Source of the DNA: Antilocapra americana
Lineage: Eukaryota > Chordata > Mammalia > Artiodactyla > Antilocapridae
DNA length: 64,000 nt
Assembly: GCA_007570785.1 (NCBI GenBank)
Contig: ML661900.1
Location: forward strand, 8,688,039 to 8,752,038
Direction of reading: 5' to 3'
The notes beneath the pieces were generated by a model that was not told the origin of the DNA, did no database searches, and was given only the letters and a program-made list of their open reading frames with translations. A program made the translations under genes and the position numbers. Below are positions 10,190 through 23,222 of the stretch, piece by piece. How positions within the stretch are numbered: the stretch's first letter is position 1; each line of letters begins with the position of its first letter.

Positions 10190-13100
10190 ACATAATATAG
10201 ACCTGTGTGCAAGGAATTAAAACAGTGGTTGTTACATAAGATTCAAGCAGAAGTAGGGACTGTAAGTGTTGAAAATGAAAAGATAGCAACTACCTAAGAC
10301 TTTTAACAATTTTAAACTTAATCACTGTGTATCAATATTACAACTTTAACTGACATACATAGTGCATGGACTGTTCACTTTGATACTTTCTTTAAGGAAA
10401 CCCAGCTTCTTAATTGAATGAATTTATTTTAAAAAGCTTATATAAATTTAAAATTAGTACCTTTTGCTATAAATTAAAATTGGGAAGTAAGGTCTCAAAA
10501 CATCTTTAAAAATCATCATTAAGTGCTAAACAGATACAATTATCTGCCAGTTAGAGTCTTAACATTGACCATAGGTATCATTCATGAAATTAGCATGCAA
10601 TAGTAAGAGAAGTAAATATGTGGAAAAGATAATGAATGCAGCTTTTGGTATGATGTCTTTGAAAGGCCAGCGTTGGGGTATTTTTTAAAAAGTTGAGAAT
10701 CAAAGACTGGCTTAGAAGTTTAGCTCAGGATCACTACACGTTATAGGAGAAAGTTGACATTCCAAGAGTGAAGGATCATAAAGGTTCGTGAAGTTATAAA
10801 TAGTCAGTGGGCAGATTCATCTAAGTAATCAGCATTACGTAGGCTAGAGAAGACTAAAGATATTGGTTTCTCTATTTTGCTTCTTTTTTCCCCTTATGTT
10901 CCAATTCAATATTAACCAAAATTGTCTTCTATCACCCAAGGACATAACTGATAAGAAAGTTAATTTTTTCTTTGGGGCATGCCCTTCTAATGTCACACTT
11001 GTGCTTCATGGTGATAATTTTCTTTGCTCCCTTTCTTCCTTGATGTCCTAATTTCCATGGCTGGAGTCTGAGTTGGGACTTTTATATGCCTTACCTACAT
11101 GGTGAAGCTTCCCTACACAGGCAAGACATGCCCCACAGATTCCTGCAGGAATGGCCATGTATCACATTTGAAATGGCCTTTGCCTGTATTATATATCTTT
11201 AGGACCTTACTCCCTCTAATAATAATTTGATGCTATATGGAGTAAATATTTAAGAGTCATGGTAATATGATCATGTATTAGTGTAACAAGCATATCTTAC
11301 ATAAGCAAAAGCAAGAATATTTTAATGATGACTTTCTAGGAGCAGTGTTTTTACTTTTCTGATGCAACCTATCATTGACATTAAATGCTAGTGAATTTCA
11401 AAACAAACATTTGAGAGGTCATGTTCTGTTCTTTCAGTCTATGATGACAGAGAATTACAGCCCAGTCTGATACTCATTTTCTCTTTGACAGAGATGGTGG
11501 TTAGTGGGTGTGCTAGATCTGCTTTTGATACCCATCAACAACTTGGGACTTGCAACCAAACAATGACATTGGAAAGAACACTTACTAGATTGAGGAGGAC
11601 ACTTCGGTGGAGGGGTGAATTTGCCAGGCTGAAGTGTCATGATTTTCAATTACCAGGGAGTGTAGAAGCAGTATCCTCAAGCAGTCCAGAGGGCTTGTGG
11701 CAGGCTCCACATGCAATAGGGAACAGCATCTGATAAACAGCTCTCATGGTAATAGAAGAGCTTGATGCTGGTGGGTAATCAAGCCATATAAGAGTACAGA
11801 AGTACATGAACTCTGCCATATACTGTGTCCTTTCTGTATCCTGTACTATTTTAATTTGGTTTGCTCTCATTTACAAGCTGCATTGTGAGTGTTCAAGAAC
11901 TTTTCCTCTTTGGAATATCTTTACCTCACATCTAAGATACTCTTAACAAAGGCAGGGCAACGGTACCTTTTTTTGGTATTTCCCCAGCAGCGTTTGACCT
12001 TGCACATAGACTATACCCAATAAATTATGGTAGTTGGATGATTTAAGCAATATTCTTTGCAAAGTAGTAAAAAGTCTTACCCAACATAATAAGTAGAAAT
12101 ATAGATGTGAGGGAATTAGTTTGACAATAGCCAAAGCCTATAATAGACAATGGAAATGCTATTTAGTTTAAAATAAATTGAGAGAAATAATTCACCTTTA
12201 TGGTGGATTAAGACATTTCTGCTAATGAGACATGCAAATGTTGATGATGTTCTTCTAAAGTGTGATTGGATAAAAGTAATAGAGTTGGTCAATAAATCAG
12301 TTTTGAACAAGGAAAAATAACCATAAAATTTAGTACAACATAAATTAAATATATGTTATTTAAAAAGATTAGTTCTGAGAATATGATTCATATAGTTAAT
12401 TATTTTATTTCAGGTTTTTTTTTTAATCTCTATTGTTCTGGGCATAGCCAATGAATTGAATATATATACATATATTTTTAACCCCGAGCAATGAAACTGC
12501 AACATGATATTAAGGGTAAAAATGCAGGCTCATAGTTAAGAAAAATAATGATAATCTCCAAGACAAGATGCCCAGAGGCTAGTCTTCCATATATTACCAA
12601 GTTCTGTGAGCTCTGAGGCAAACTGTCTTTGGTCTAGGGGATTTGGGATATGTCTTCAGTAATAATTTAAAAGTTCCTTTCTGTACCTAGATTTTATTAT
12701 TTTATTACCTACAACTGTGGTTTGTAATATTCTAACATACTAAAGCTGTATTTCAAAAAAATGTGACACAGAATGAGAATATATAAACCAGATCAGAGCA
12801 ATGAGTCAGGAATGGAGGACTTAGTCTCTGTTTGATAATCCCTTCCAAACCTCCTCCTATACTAGTCTCCAAGAATTCTATGGTATAATCAACTGCAGTT
12901 TTATATGAATTTGTTTGACCTAGACTGCACTCATCAATATTAGTTTAACAGAGAAGAAAATAGTAAATAAAGTAGATGTAGTATGTTGAGACACACGTCT
13001 TTCCCTTGCTCCAGATCTATCAATGTTTTTACTTTAACCACATCTATTCTCCTCTTCTTTTTCTGACCTTCAGAGTAGTCCAGAATTTGGCCTTGCCTTC

Positions 13101-16100
13101 CCTGGTTTAATGTAATTTCCTACTAATCCTAAACCCTTTGCTGAAATATTTAGATTGATTTTATCTGCCTTAAAAAGTCAGCACTGATTCCCATTATATC
13201 TGATCAGATGATTCTGTTGTTTTGTGAATGTCATCTCCACTCTCTTCCTAATTCGTTTTCAGGATCAAGTGTCAGTTCTTTCTTGATTTCTTCCAACTCT
13301 GCTGTATTTAAAGTTTCAGTGAATTATGTACTAATTTGTACACTGCTTTGTCTTATTTGCTATTATTTTATGTATAACTCTTTTGACCCCTGGACCGTTC
13401 TCTTAATGGGCATGTATAATTAACTAAGAAAAACTCTTAATTTTTTCTATCCTTTTTAAACAAGTTTTCCTATATAATCAAACCCCTTTAGAACTGCCAG
13501 AATTTATATAGTGCTAAAGGTTTGATGATGCCTCTATTTTTGAATAATGTTGCTTTTCAAAGGTTTTTCTGCTGACTTCAAATTGTGAAGACCATGAGGT
13601 GACCTACAAGTGTCTGCTTTAGCACTATTTACATTATCTTTTGCCTTCAATTCTATGTTCTTACCTCTTTCTGGAATATGGACTAAGCTATGGAATCTGT
13701 ACATCTGTGGAAATATTGTAATTTCGTTCACATTTTGCACACATTATACCAAATTTTAGAGAAAATCTGAATTTCCAAATCATGGTGCATTAAATGTAGT
13801 ATTATCATCCAAGAGAATCAGATTTGATGTATGGGTCCTAAGGATGGATATTTCTAGTTGATGCAAGTATTCTGAAACCCGAAAGAGAGCAGATAAGAAC
13901 CAATACACCTAAAAAGTTTGGTGAAGTTGGTTGAGACTTAAGAAGTGGAAAATAACAAGGGGCAGGCAAATATATCACTAGCAAGATTTTTAACTCCAGA
14001 AGAGCTTAAATGAAAACCAGTAATAAGGGCAGGATTTATATATTTGGGCTAGGAAAGGGAAGCAGATATGTAAAAGGGGCTGTGGACCTAGGGACAAAAA
14101 AAGAGGCTTGGACTCAGGACCTTCAAGCCTTAGTTTATAGTAGAGTAACTAACATAAGTCACCAGGAGCAGACTCTTCTTTACATAATTCCTGCATAATA
14201 ATCAGAGCTTCTCTGAGCATGTAGTAAGCTCTTGATGATTGATGACACGTGTTGGCATTTTTAGAAACTTAAATTAAACCAATCAATATTATTTTTAATT
14301 TTTATCATTTCAATTATGTTTATCTTTTAATAGGATGTTTGTAGTTTCATTCTAAACTTAGAGAATGGCATCATTATTTTATTTATTCTCCCATAAAGCA
14401 CAGTTTTTTTTTCATTCTCTGTGTTTAGCAAATTATATGGATAATAATTTCAACACATTTTTCATCCATGAAAGCCTAAGTTCTGAAGGCAATAGAATAA
14501 AATACAATAGGCACCGGCATGAATTTAATTTTGACATGCAAGAATCACTGATGCTAAAATAAGTCTAGAATGAAACCTTCAGCAATAGATGTGTCACATT
14601 TAAATTTATTAAGAAAGAAATCTTTAGGTAGTGTGCAGACAATGACTCTGCAGCAAATTTAAGTAATAATATTTTAATCTCACAGTGTCTTATTGATTTT
14701 GAAAAATGTATTATTTATTACTGAAAACATATGTTATGTAGGAAATAAATAAGTTACTTTTTTTAAAGGAGCAGAACTTGGTTGCTTGGTTATTTAATAC
14801 TTGAATATATTTAAAATGTCTACATCCTTTACAAATCACTCACAGAGATAAAAATAATAAAATTATTATCTACTATATCAAAAAGATTGAGAATTGTTCT
14901 TGGGAGAGCACATACCTATACCCTATGGACAAATCAAGAACTAAATGCCAAAGAAGTTAATGTTAGAGAGAAAGTTTCCACTTTGAGCTACAAATACAAA
15001 ATCAATGGGCACTTTTAAACTCCTAACCTGAGACATGAGATAAAACATTCCAAATAAATGCCTTGAATGTTGTAATGGAGACAGTGGTTCTACACCTCCA
15101 GGGATGGTTTAAAATGCATTCACATCTTGCTGAGATATTATCTATGATATATAAGAAATTTAAATCAAAATACCTTTCTTACCAAAAATACTGTTTGTGA
15201 CAAATGTGAAACCAATGTGAAAATTCAAGGTCTCAAGAAGATTTTTTTCAGTAATGAGATCGTTTGATACCACCTATTGGAAAAAAGAAAATAGATAGCA
15301 AAAGAAACTGCCTCAAGGATGGAAGTTTGATGTTATTCAGAAAAATATATGTATATAAGATAGCCAAAGCTTTTGTTAATTGTAGTACTGAGCTGAGAGT
15401 GGACATTATAATTTTAATATTATTGACAACAAGAGTTACTATGATTGTATATTGGTTTTGACATAGATGTGGTACCCAGGTTGAAATTTTAGCATGTGAT
15501 AAAACATAGATTTTTTACTTCATATAAAAAGTAATTGTAAATATAAAGCAAAATTTTGTGCATTTACAATAAAGGTGATGGTCCTGTGGCTACTTCTGAC
15601 CATGTTTAGAACTATCAGAGTTTTGTGGCCTAAAAGCAAGCAATGAACAAAGAAAGATTATAAACAAAGAAAGATTATAAACATAAACCTTATGTTCTTA
15701 GTTTTCTTGATCACAGTATGGAGCGTGAATCTTCTTATGAAGTGTTTAGATGAAGAGTGTTAGAAAGGAACTGTGATGACTTGATTATAGTTCTTTGGAC
15801 CTTTCTTTGTTCATTTGGTAAATAAAGGCAACCCATTATAAACTGCCCTATCTAAAGCACAGAAGCTGCAAAGAAAGAGAAGATAAGAAATGACAGGGCT
15901 TGATCAACTTCTTTTGTTGACTGTCTTACCCAATCATAAATTTCCTCTAAAAAATACATATTAAAAATGCTTTGAAAATTGTTAAGAGCTAAAACTAAGA
16001 TGTGATTATTGCTATTGACATTAGTTAGATGGGTAATGGTTGCAAAATATCCAAGTGTCTTCAAACAACAGCATTTAGGATCACTAAATGGCAGATACTT

Positions 16101-16180
16101 GGGTTCTTTATTGTCCTCAGGAACGATGCTAATAGGGTTTGACTCTTGCTTCAGCTCATAGTTTCTGTGGATTGACTATT
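10190..16180. other. Repeat-poor unique DNA, no gene seen
   Basis: Six kilobases of AT-rich sequence with no young repeat, no CpG island and no recognisable exon. A short TA-rich patch is at 12455-12480. The frames at 11485-11733, 13208-13423 and 14010-14198 are unsupported by domains. Weak L2-like wording near 13000-13420 is too decayed to call. Confidence 0.5.
15647..15680. repeat. 17-bp perfect tandem duplication
   Basis: The unit acaaagaaagattataa occurs at 15647-15663 and again at 15664-15680 with no mismatch. Confidence 0.95.
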
Positions 16181-16187
16181 AAAAGGT

Positions 16188-16320
16188 GTGAGCTGTGTGT
16201 GCTATATCACTTCAGTCATGTCTGACTCTTTGTGATGCCATGGACTGTAGCCCTCCAGGCTCCTCTGTCCCTGGGATTCTCCAGGCAAGGATACTGGAGT
16301 GGGTTGCCATGACCTTCTCC
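16188..16320 (-). mobile_element. Bov-A SINE fragment
   Basis: On the minus strand this is the Bov-A body without the tRNA head. It runs from 'ggagaaggtcatggcaaccc' to the 'gactgaagtgatatagc' end. A candidate 7-bp duplication aaaaggt flanks it (16181-16187 and 16321-16327), which suggests that the 5' truncation happened at insertion. Confidence 0.8.
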
Positions 16321-16329
16321 AAAAGGTAT

Positions 16330-16460
16330 ATTTGTTCATTAATATAAGATGTCAAAAATAGAGAAACTGTGCTATAGGGTATATAGGAACTCTCTGTACT
16401 ATCTTTCCAATTTTTTTGTGTGAATCTTAAACTCTTCTATAATATAAAGTCTATTATAAA
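16330..16460 (+). mobile_element. L1M 3' end
   Basis: Matches the end of an old L1 3'UTR: 'gggtatataggaactctctg' followed by an 'ataaagtctattataaaaaa' terminus. Only the last ~130 bases are present. Confidence 0.65.
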
Positions 16461-16465
16461 AAAGT

Positions 16466-17105
16466 GATAAGATACATTTTAATAGCAAAAGATCTGAATA
16501 GATTCTTCATCAAAGATACACAGCTGACAAATAAGAATATGAAAAGTTGCTCATCATAATTTTACATCAGGGAATTTGAAAGTAAAACAGCAATGTGCAT
16601 GCTTATTATTAATAATATGACTAAAATCCAGAACACAGACAATACAAATGCTGACAAGATGTAGTACAATATGAACTTTCTATTTTTCACTAGTGAAATT
16701 CAAGATAGTACAGCTTTGTGGTATTTACCTTAAGGAGTTGTCAACTTAGATCTACACAAAAATCTGCACACAAATGTTAGTTATAAATAAAACAACATTT
16801 GGAAACATTCAATAGGTGAATGGGTGAACTGTAATGCATTCATCCAATGAAATATTCTTCAGCAATAATGAACTATCAGGGCACAAACATATATTCAGGG
16901 ACCTTAAATGCATACTGTTAAATGAGTTTTTTAAAGGCTACATACTGTATAATTTAACTATGTAATATTCTGGAAAAAGCAAAACTATGGAGACAATAGA
17001 AAGATCAGTAGTTGCCATGAGTTCATGGGAAGGGAGAGGACAAATGAAAAGCACAGGGCATTTTTAAGACAGGAATGTTACTCTGTATGGTACTATAATG
17101 GCGGG
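16466..17105 (+). mobile_element. L1M, ORF2 end and 3'UTR (left part)
   Basis: The plus strand reads like the C-terminal part of L1 ORF2 and the start of the 3'UTR ('gcaaaagatctgaatagattc', 'aatggatgaa'-type and 'ggaaaaagcaaaactatggagac' segments), with many stops. A Bov-tA at 17108-17326 interrupts it, and the L1 continues after that. Confidence 0.65.
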
Positions 17106-17107
17106 TT

Positions 17108-17326
17108 GTTGTTATTGAGTTGCTAAGTCGAGCCTGATCCTTTGAAACATCATGGACTATAGCATGCCAGGTTCCTCTGTCTATGGGATTTCCCAGGCAG
17201 TAGGTTGCCACTCCTTCTTAGGGGATCTTCCTGACTCCAGGAATCTTCCTGACTCCAGGATCTTCCTGATATGTGTCTCCTTCATTGGCAGGTGGATTCT
17301 TTACCACCAAGCCACTGGGGAAGCCC
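17108..17326 (-). mobile_element. Bov-tA SINE inside L1M, with internal triplication
   Basis: A full-length Bov-tA on the minus strand: the head ends at 17326 and the 3' end is near 17108. The segment atcttcctgactccagga is present about two and a half times (from 17225), which lengthens the body. It has split an older L1 3'UTR. Flanking sequence (aatggcggg / attggtgga) may be a decayed target duplication. Confidence 0.88.
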
Positions 17327-17545
17327 ATATTGGTGGATGCATGTCATTATATGTGTGTCAAAACCCACTGAGTATACACAAATGGTTAGCCCCAATGTAA
17401 ACTATGGACTTATTTAATAATAATATATCAGTAATATCACATCAAATGTACAAATGTACCTCAATAATGCAAGCTGTCAGTAAGGGGGTATTGGGGAATT
17501 TTGAACTTACTGCCCAATTTTTCCATAACCCTAAGATTTCTCTGA
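17327..17545 (+). mobile_element. L1M 3'UTR (right part)
   Basis: Continuation of the L1 at 16466-17105: 'gcatgtcattatatgtgtg', 'ccccaatgtaaactatggac' and a 'aatgtacctcaataatgcaag' stretch, characteristic of old L1 3'UTRs. Confidence 0.6.
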
Positions 17546-18050
17546 AAATCAGTTTATTAACTTTTAAATGTGATGTTTGTTATTAATAATTTTTCCCACT
17601 ATCAATTTCCTTTTCAAATATCATTGAATTCACAATTGCACACTGAACCACTCATCTGAGAGCTATTATCAAGTCTTAAGTGGAAGCTGTGTCTGAATGT
17701 ATTAAATATAACCTTAGGATATGAATTGCTGTGAAAAATATTCTAAATTATGGAGAAATATTTATTAGGTTAACAAAAGTTAAAGGAATTCTATTTCTAC
17801 CTTTTAAACATCTCTCAAAATAATCAATTTCAGGGGAAAATATAACAATGTAAATGTAGGTTTTTTTTTTTTTTGAAGTATACTGTCTTTTGAATCATGC
17901 TTATCTTATGTGAAGGTGAAGAGATCTTTGTTATTTATCTAGAAATCATACAGTATGCACTACTGGTATTTTTATGTGTAACTATGTTGATGAAACCATT
18001 TGTACTTCTATCTAATTATAATACTGAGTCTACAAATGAGCCTAATTCCC

Positions 18051-18180
18051 ACTGTTGTTTGGTCATTAAGTTGTGTCCAACTCTTGTGACCGTATGGTCT
18101 TGTGAGCCACATGCCAGGCTCCTCTGTTCATGGGATTTCCCAGGCAAGAAACTGGAGTGAGTTGCCATTTCCTTCTCTAG
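18051..18180 (-). mobile_element. Bov-A SINE fragment
   Basis: Minus-strand Bov-A body without a tRNA head. The hexamer attccc at 18045-18050 and 18181-18186 is a possible target duplication. Confidence 0.78.
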
Positions 18181-18562
18181 ATTCCCTCTGTACCTAATTA
18201 GAAATTTCGTACATTAGTATGAACTGTTCTATGTTATAAAGAGATTATTTCAATATGAACAGACTTTATATTTACAAGAATACATAAGAAGAGTTAAAAC
18301 ACCCAGCTAAAGTATTCAGAGATATATCTATGAAAAGGCAGTTTACTCTCTTTGAACTTTTCAAGAGCTTGAAAGTATAGTATAGAACACGAGGTAATTA
18401 AAATTTAGATTAATGAATATTTGTTGAAGTTTAAGGTTTTTCAGTATAGACTTCATAGAAAAAGCTGCTGTCCAGCAATATCCTGACATATGAACATTAA
18501 TGATGGAAAATAAAGCTAAAAACAAAATAGGAGTATTAAAATATTAATTAGTTATCATTCAT

Positions 18563-18751
18563 TTTCCCAGGTGGCTCAGTGTTAAAGAATCTGCCTGCAA
18601 TGCAGGGGATGCAGGTTCAAGCCCTGGATTTGAGCAAGAAATGGCAACCCACTCCAATATTCTTGCCTGGGAAATCCCATAGACAGAGGGGCCTGGTGGG
18701 CTATAGTCTATGGGGTCTCGAAAGAGTCAGACATAATAGCAATTAAACAAG
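18563..18751 (+). mobile_element. Bov-tA SINE
   Basis: Plus-strand tRNA-Glu-like head ('cccaggtggctcagtg...aaagaatctgcctgcaatgc') followed by the Bov-A body ending in 'agagtcagacataatagc'. Moderately diverged. Confidence 0.9.
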
Positions 18752-19057
18752 AAGTTGGTTAGCATATGTGTTCTATTTTTCTTCTTTCAGCTCTTAGGAG
18801 TGTAGCCATTGAAAACAGAGGTAGGCAGGATGCATTTCTAAAACTTCTTCTCTTCTCTCATAGATTCCTTCTTTACTTCTGCCCTGAACACCGCTCAGAT
18901 CTACATTCAAATGCATTGACTCTTGCTTCTTGGATGACATCATTTCTTCTTGCCTTTTTTGAATGATCTAGAAGCTGCATTCATGTTCAGAGAGTGAGAG
19001 TGTTAGAGTCACACCATAGGAGAATGATAAGTTAAAATTTATTGAATTTACTAGAAC

Positions 19058-19212
19058 TTCTGAGGTTTTTGCATGAATAATTTTATTTAATTTTCTCACC
19101 TCTTATTTAGATGTTAGATTTCATTTAACAGTGGAAGTAAATAAGGCACAGAATGATCTGTTCCCTGGCTGGTGTTGTACAGCTAGTAAGTAAAACAAGG
19201 ATTCAAACTTAA
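19058..19212 (-). mobile_element. MIR SINE
   Basis: On the minus strand this matches the MIR core and 3' region: the 'gtttgaatccttgtt...actagctgtacaacaccagcc' segment and the AT-rich end. It is decayed, as expected for an ancient mammalian SINE. Confidence 0.7.
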
Positions 19213-20031
19213 GTAGCTTAACTGAATAATTCACATACTTAACAGGTAAATGAAACTGCCCCATGCCAACACTGTATTTTGTTTTTCGTTTTTCTTTTTT
19301 TTTACCTCTTATATTGCATTTGTCTGCAAAAGCCTACTCTATTATGCCTGCCAGTGCTGAATCAGTTAAACTAGTGTTACCAAGTCTCGTAACCATGAAT
19401 GTAGAAGAAAAATCTTAGGAGAGAACCTGCATTAGTTTTATCGATCTGCTTTTGCAGAATTGAAAACAAAAAGCCATCTTGAAGCACATCAATAGAATTA
19501 TGGTTTCCCCTGTGAGAATTTACTGCATCGGCGTTCTGATTTGTTCTCTTCTAAAGAAGGAGCACAGAAAAAATTATTAGGTGCTAAAATAGGCTGGCCC
19601 TGATGAATTACTGACAGCTTCACATATCTTTCTAGTGTTTTGTTTTCCTCAACTCTTGCTAACGTTACTCCTCTTGCACTTTAACAAATTATAAAAGGTT
19701 TATTCAATTTTACTTTTCTTTTCTACAAAGACTGAGGCCCTAGAACATCAAAGCAGCATACAAATTAGATACCATTAAGTGAGGTTCTGGGATTAATATA
19801 TATATCAGATTATAGCTTTTCTTTTAGTTTTCTCCTCTACCTTAAATCTATCTCTGATCATGGGAACACTGGTTAAGGCCATTATATATTCTAGTTATGC
19901 ACTGACAGCACTGAGTCTTTGTAATGGTGAAACACTACTGCTTTACAAAAGACTTTCTGTGGTTTAAATTACATATATTAATATGTATATTCAATATTAA
20001 TTCACATGTGTGTAACTTGCATATATAAACC

Positions 20032-20160
20032 CATATGTATGTGATATGTGTATATATATATACATACATGTATAATTTATGTGGATTATGATTATCGCTC
20101 ATTTATGTGGTATGCATATAGATACACATACAGATTGACACACACACACATACACATAAA
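20032..20160. repeat. TA/TG/CA dinucleotide-rich cluster
   Basis: A run of alternating TA and TG (about 20032-20071) and a CA run with interruptions (about 20120-20160). It is a compound, imperfect microsatellite, likely variable in length between individuals. Confidence 0.8.
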
Positions 20161-20822
20161 CAAGTGTGCATTACATATACAGGCACACCATATTTCAGAG
20201 CCTAATCTCATGCCTGCCACAGGTCAAATGTCTTTGCAGAAACCCATTTTGATCACTTTTTTCCTGAGAGGCAAGTCCTAGGAAAGGCAGCAATTATAAT
20301 TTCCAGATGTTGAAATCGATCAGATCATCTCTAAAATGTACCATTTTCTAAAAGATCTAAAGAAGAAATACCCTTTGTATTAAAACCAACCCCAGCAGCA
20401 ATAAAAAGGCTGTATCTATCTTGCCTTTGTTTGTTACACTGCTTTGTGGAAGAAAAGTTAAGGTTTGTTTGCAGATACTATGGTGCCTGTTAAGTCACCT
20501 GGCTCCAGTGATTTCCTCCTTACATGCTCGTCTACACAGCTTCTCCAGCTCTCACTGCGACCTCAGGGCATTATTTTCATGGATAGATTCTGTAAGTCAT
20601 CATTTCCATTGGGAACAAAACATTAGGCTGATGGGGAATGCAACCACTGGCTGAGAACTACAGACTTCAATAAGCAGAGCGCTCCTGTTCTCACTTGATT
20701 ATGCAGACTATACCAAAGAGAAGTGAAAGACACAGTGTTGCTTCATTAGAAAGTATTGAGGGGACATGAGAGGTAGGAAGGTTGGTAATAAAGAATTGCT
20801 TTAAAGTTTTGGCTTTTAACAT

Positions 20823-21058
20823 GCTGCTGCTGCTAGGTCGCTTCAGTCGTGTCTGACTCTGTGCAACCCCATAGACGGCAGCCCACCAGGCTCCGCCGTC
20901 TCTGGGATTCTCCGGGCAAGAACGCTGGAGTGGGTTGCCATTTCCTTCTCCAACGCATTAAAGTGAAAAGTGAAAGGGAAGTCGCTCAGCCATGTCCAGA
21001 GTCTTAGTGATCCTATGGACTGCAGCCTACCAGACTCCTCCATCCATGGGCTTTCCAC
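20823..21058 (-). mobile_element. BOV-A2 dimeric SINE, truncated
   Basis: On the minus strand there are two Bov-A monomers joined by a short purine-rich linker (about 20958-20983), ending in the GCAGCAGCAGC terminus at 20823. The first monomer (20984-21058) is 5'-truncated and the second is full. Low divergence from the consensus makes it one of the youngest-looking SINEs here. The minus frame 20843-21157 is a chance reading through it. Confidence 0.9.
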
Positions 21059-21639
21059 ATAAAGCATATTTAATCCTTGGTATCGAGTCAACCACTTCAT
21101 TTTAAGCATTAGAATACAGTAGGAAATCTTCCCTTGCTTAATACTTTCACTATTCAAAAGAGCCTTATTGACTATTTTCAGTCAGAGAACTTTTTTGAGA
21201 AGAGGCTATAAAAGTACAAGTCCTTCCAAGTTGACCTTTTTGGTGAAGCAGTGATCTGATGCCGCTGGTTGAGAGTAAAACGGTTTATGCTTTGTGCTTT
21301 TAAAATGGATTATAAGCGATATGAGGTTGGTTTTATTAAATTACCTTTTCTTTTTTAACAAACACCATCTGTTTGGATTTGGCAAGTCTCCCACAGGAAA
21401 AAGAAAAAAAAACTAATGATATCCTCAAATAGAAAGTAGAGGATAACTTTTTCCTTCATAATTGACCCTGGTAATTTACTGAGATTAGGTTATGCTGATT
21501 CAGAAACACAGGCTGTAAATTCACAGTGCTAATTTAATTACTAGTGCAAATATTTGCACAGATTTTAAAAAGTTATTTGAAAAACCATTTTATATCTATA
21601 CTCATTTAAGTTTCCCAACAGAGATGAAGAATAATGACT

Positions 21640-21695
21640 GTAATATTCTGACGCCCATTTTATAGATGAGGAAATAGAGGCTGAAATGTTTCAGC
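21640..21695 (-). mobile_element. MIR core fragment
   Basis: The plus strand reads 'cccattttatagatgaggaa' followed by 'atagaggctgaaa', the reverse of the MIR core (cattttacagatgaggaaactgaggc class). Confidence 0.55.
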
Positions 21696-21715
21696 TTTTT
21701 AAAAGATGATATGGT

Positions 21716-22793
21716 GAACAATGCTTCATTGACTACAATAAAGCCTTTGACTATGTAGATCACAATAAACCATGGAAAATTCTTAAGAGATGGGGGTGTC
21801 AGACCACCTTGTCTGTTTCCTGAGAAACCTGTATGCAGGTCAAGAAGCAACAGTTAGAACTAGATGTGGAACAATTGACAGGTTCAAAATTGGGAAAGGA
21901 GTACAATAAGGCTGTACATTATAACCCTGCTTATTTAACTTCCATGCAGAGTATATTATGTGAAATGCCGGGCTGGATGAGGCACAAGCTGGAATCAAGA
22001 TTGCCAGGAGAGATATCAACAACCTCAGATATGCAGATGATACCACTCTAATGACAACAGAACTAAAGAGCCTCTTGATGAGGGTGAAAGAGAGTGAAAA
22101 AGCTGGCTTAAAATGCAATATCCAAATAACTACAACCATGAACATCTTGTCCCATCACTTCATGGCAAATAGATGAGGAAAAAGTGGAAGCAGTAGAAGT
22201 TTTTATTTTCTTGGGCTCCAAAATTACTGTGGATGGTGACTGCAGCCAAAAAATTTAAAGATGCTTGCTCCTTGGAAGAAAGACTATGACAACCCGGACA
22301 GCATATTAAAAAACAAAGACATCACTTTGCCAACAAAGGTCCATATAGTTAAAACTATGGTTTTTCCAGTAGTCATATACTGATGTGAGAGCTGGACCTA
22401 AAGAAGGCTGAACACCGAAGAACTGATGCTTTCAAATTGTGGTGCTGGAGAAGACTCTTGAGAGTCCCTTGGGCTGCAAGGAGATCAAGCCAGTCAATCC
22501 TAAAGGAAATCCACCCTGAATATTCATTGGAAGGACTGATGCTGAAACTGAAGCTCCAATAATTTGATCACCTGATTCAAAGAGCTAACTCATTGGGGAA
22601 AAGTCCTGATGCTAGGAAAGATTGAAGGCAAAAGAAGAGGGTGACAGAGAATGAGATGTTTGGATGATGTCACTGACCCAATGGATGAGTTTGAGCAGAC
22701 TCTGGGAGATAGTGAAGCACAGAGAAACCTGATGTGCTGCAGTTCATGGGGTCACAAAGGGTCAGACATGACTTAGTGGCTGACCAACAACAA
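21716..22793 (+). mobile_element. BovB (RTE) LINE, 5'-truncated, copy 2
   Basis: Plus-strand BovB from within the reverse transcriptase to the 3' end. It starts at the 'cattgactacaataaagcc' segment. A YADD catalytic codon run is intact at 22030-22041, but frameshifts and stops elsewhere break the frame. The 3' end is the CAA-rich tail at about 22780-22793. About 1.08 kb of the >3 kb element remains. Confidence 0.93.
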
Positions 22794-22830
22794 CGGTGAA
22801 TAAGTGATAGAACTAAGTCTGAAATTAAAA

Positions 22831-22880
22831 TGACCATTCTACCAATCCCATATTATGACCATTCTACCAATCCCATATTA
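22831..22880. repeat. 25-bp perfect tandem duplication
   Basis: Positions 22831-22855 are repeated exactly at 22856-22880 (unit begins tgaccattctacc). It lies just past the 3' end of BovB copy 2. Confidence 0.97.
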
Positions 22881-23021
22881 TGTCCACTCTACTCTCTAGG
22901 CAAGCAAAAACGACACGAGCTTCCCTGGACATTATAAAGATGAGACCTTAGGTAATCAGAGTGCAGATTTGGAGTAAGAAGCATTGACTGCTCCACATGT
23001 GTGGGCCATGTAGTACTTTTT

Positions 23022-23220
23022 GCACTTCACTGGTGCAGTGGTAAAGAATATACCTGCCAATGCAGAAGGCATAAGAAACTTGGGTTCAATCTTTGGTTTG
23101 GGAAGATCCCCTGGAGGAGGAAATAGCAACCCATTCTTGCCTGGAAAATTCCATGGACAGAGGTGCCTGGTGGGCTACAGTCCATAGAGTTGCAAAGAGT
23201 CAGATATGACTGAGCATGCA
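23022..23220 (+). mobile_element. Bov-tA SINE
   Basis: Plus-strand head ('gcacttcactggtgcagtgg'), body, and 'gcaaagagtcagatatgac' end. It is diverged from consensus but complete apart from small deletions. Confidence 0.9.
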
Positions 23221-23222
23221 TT

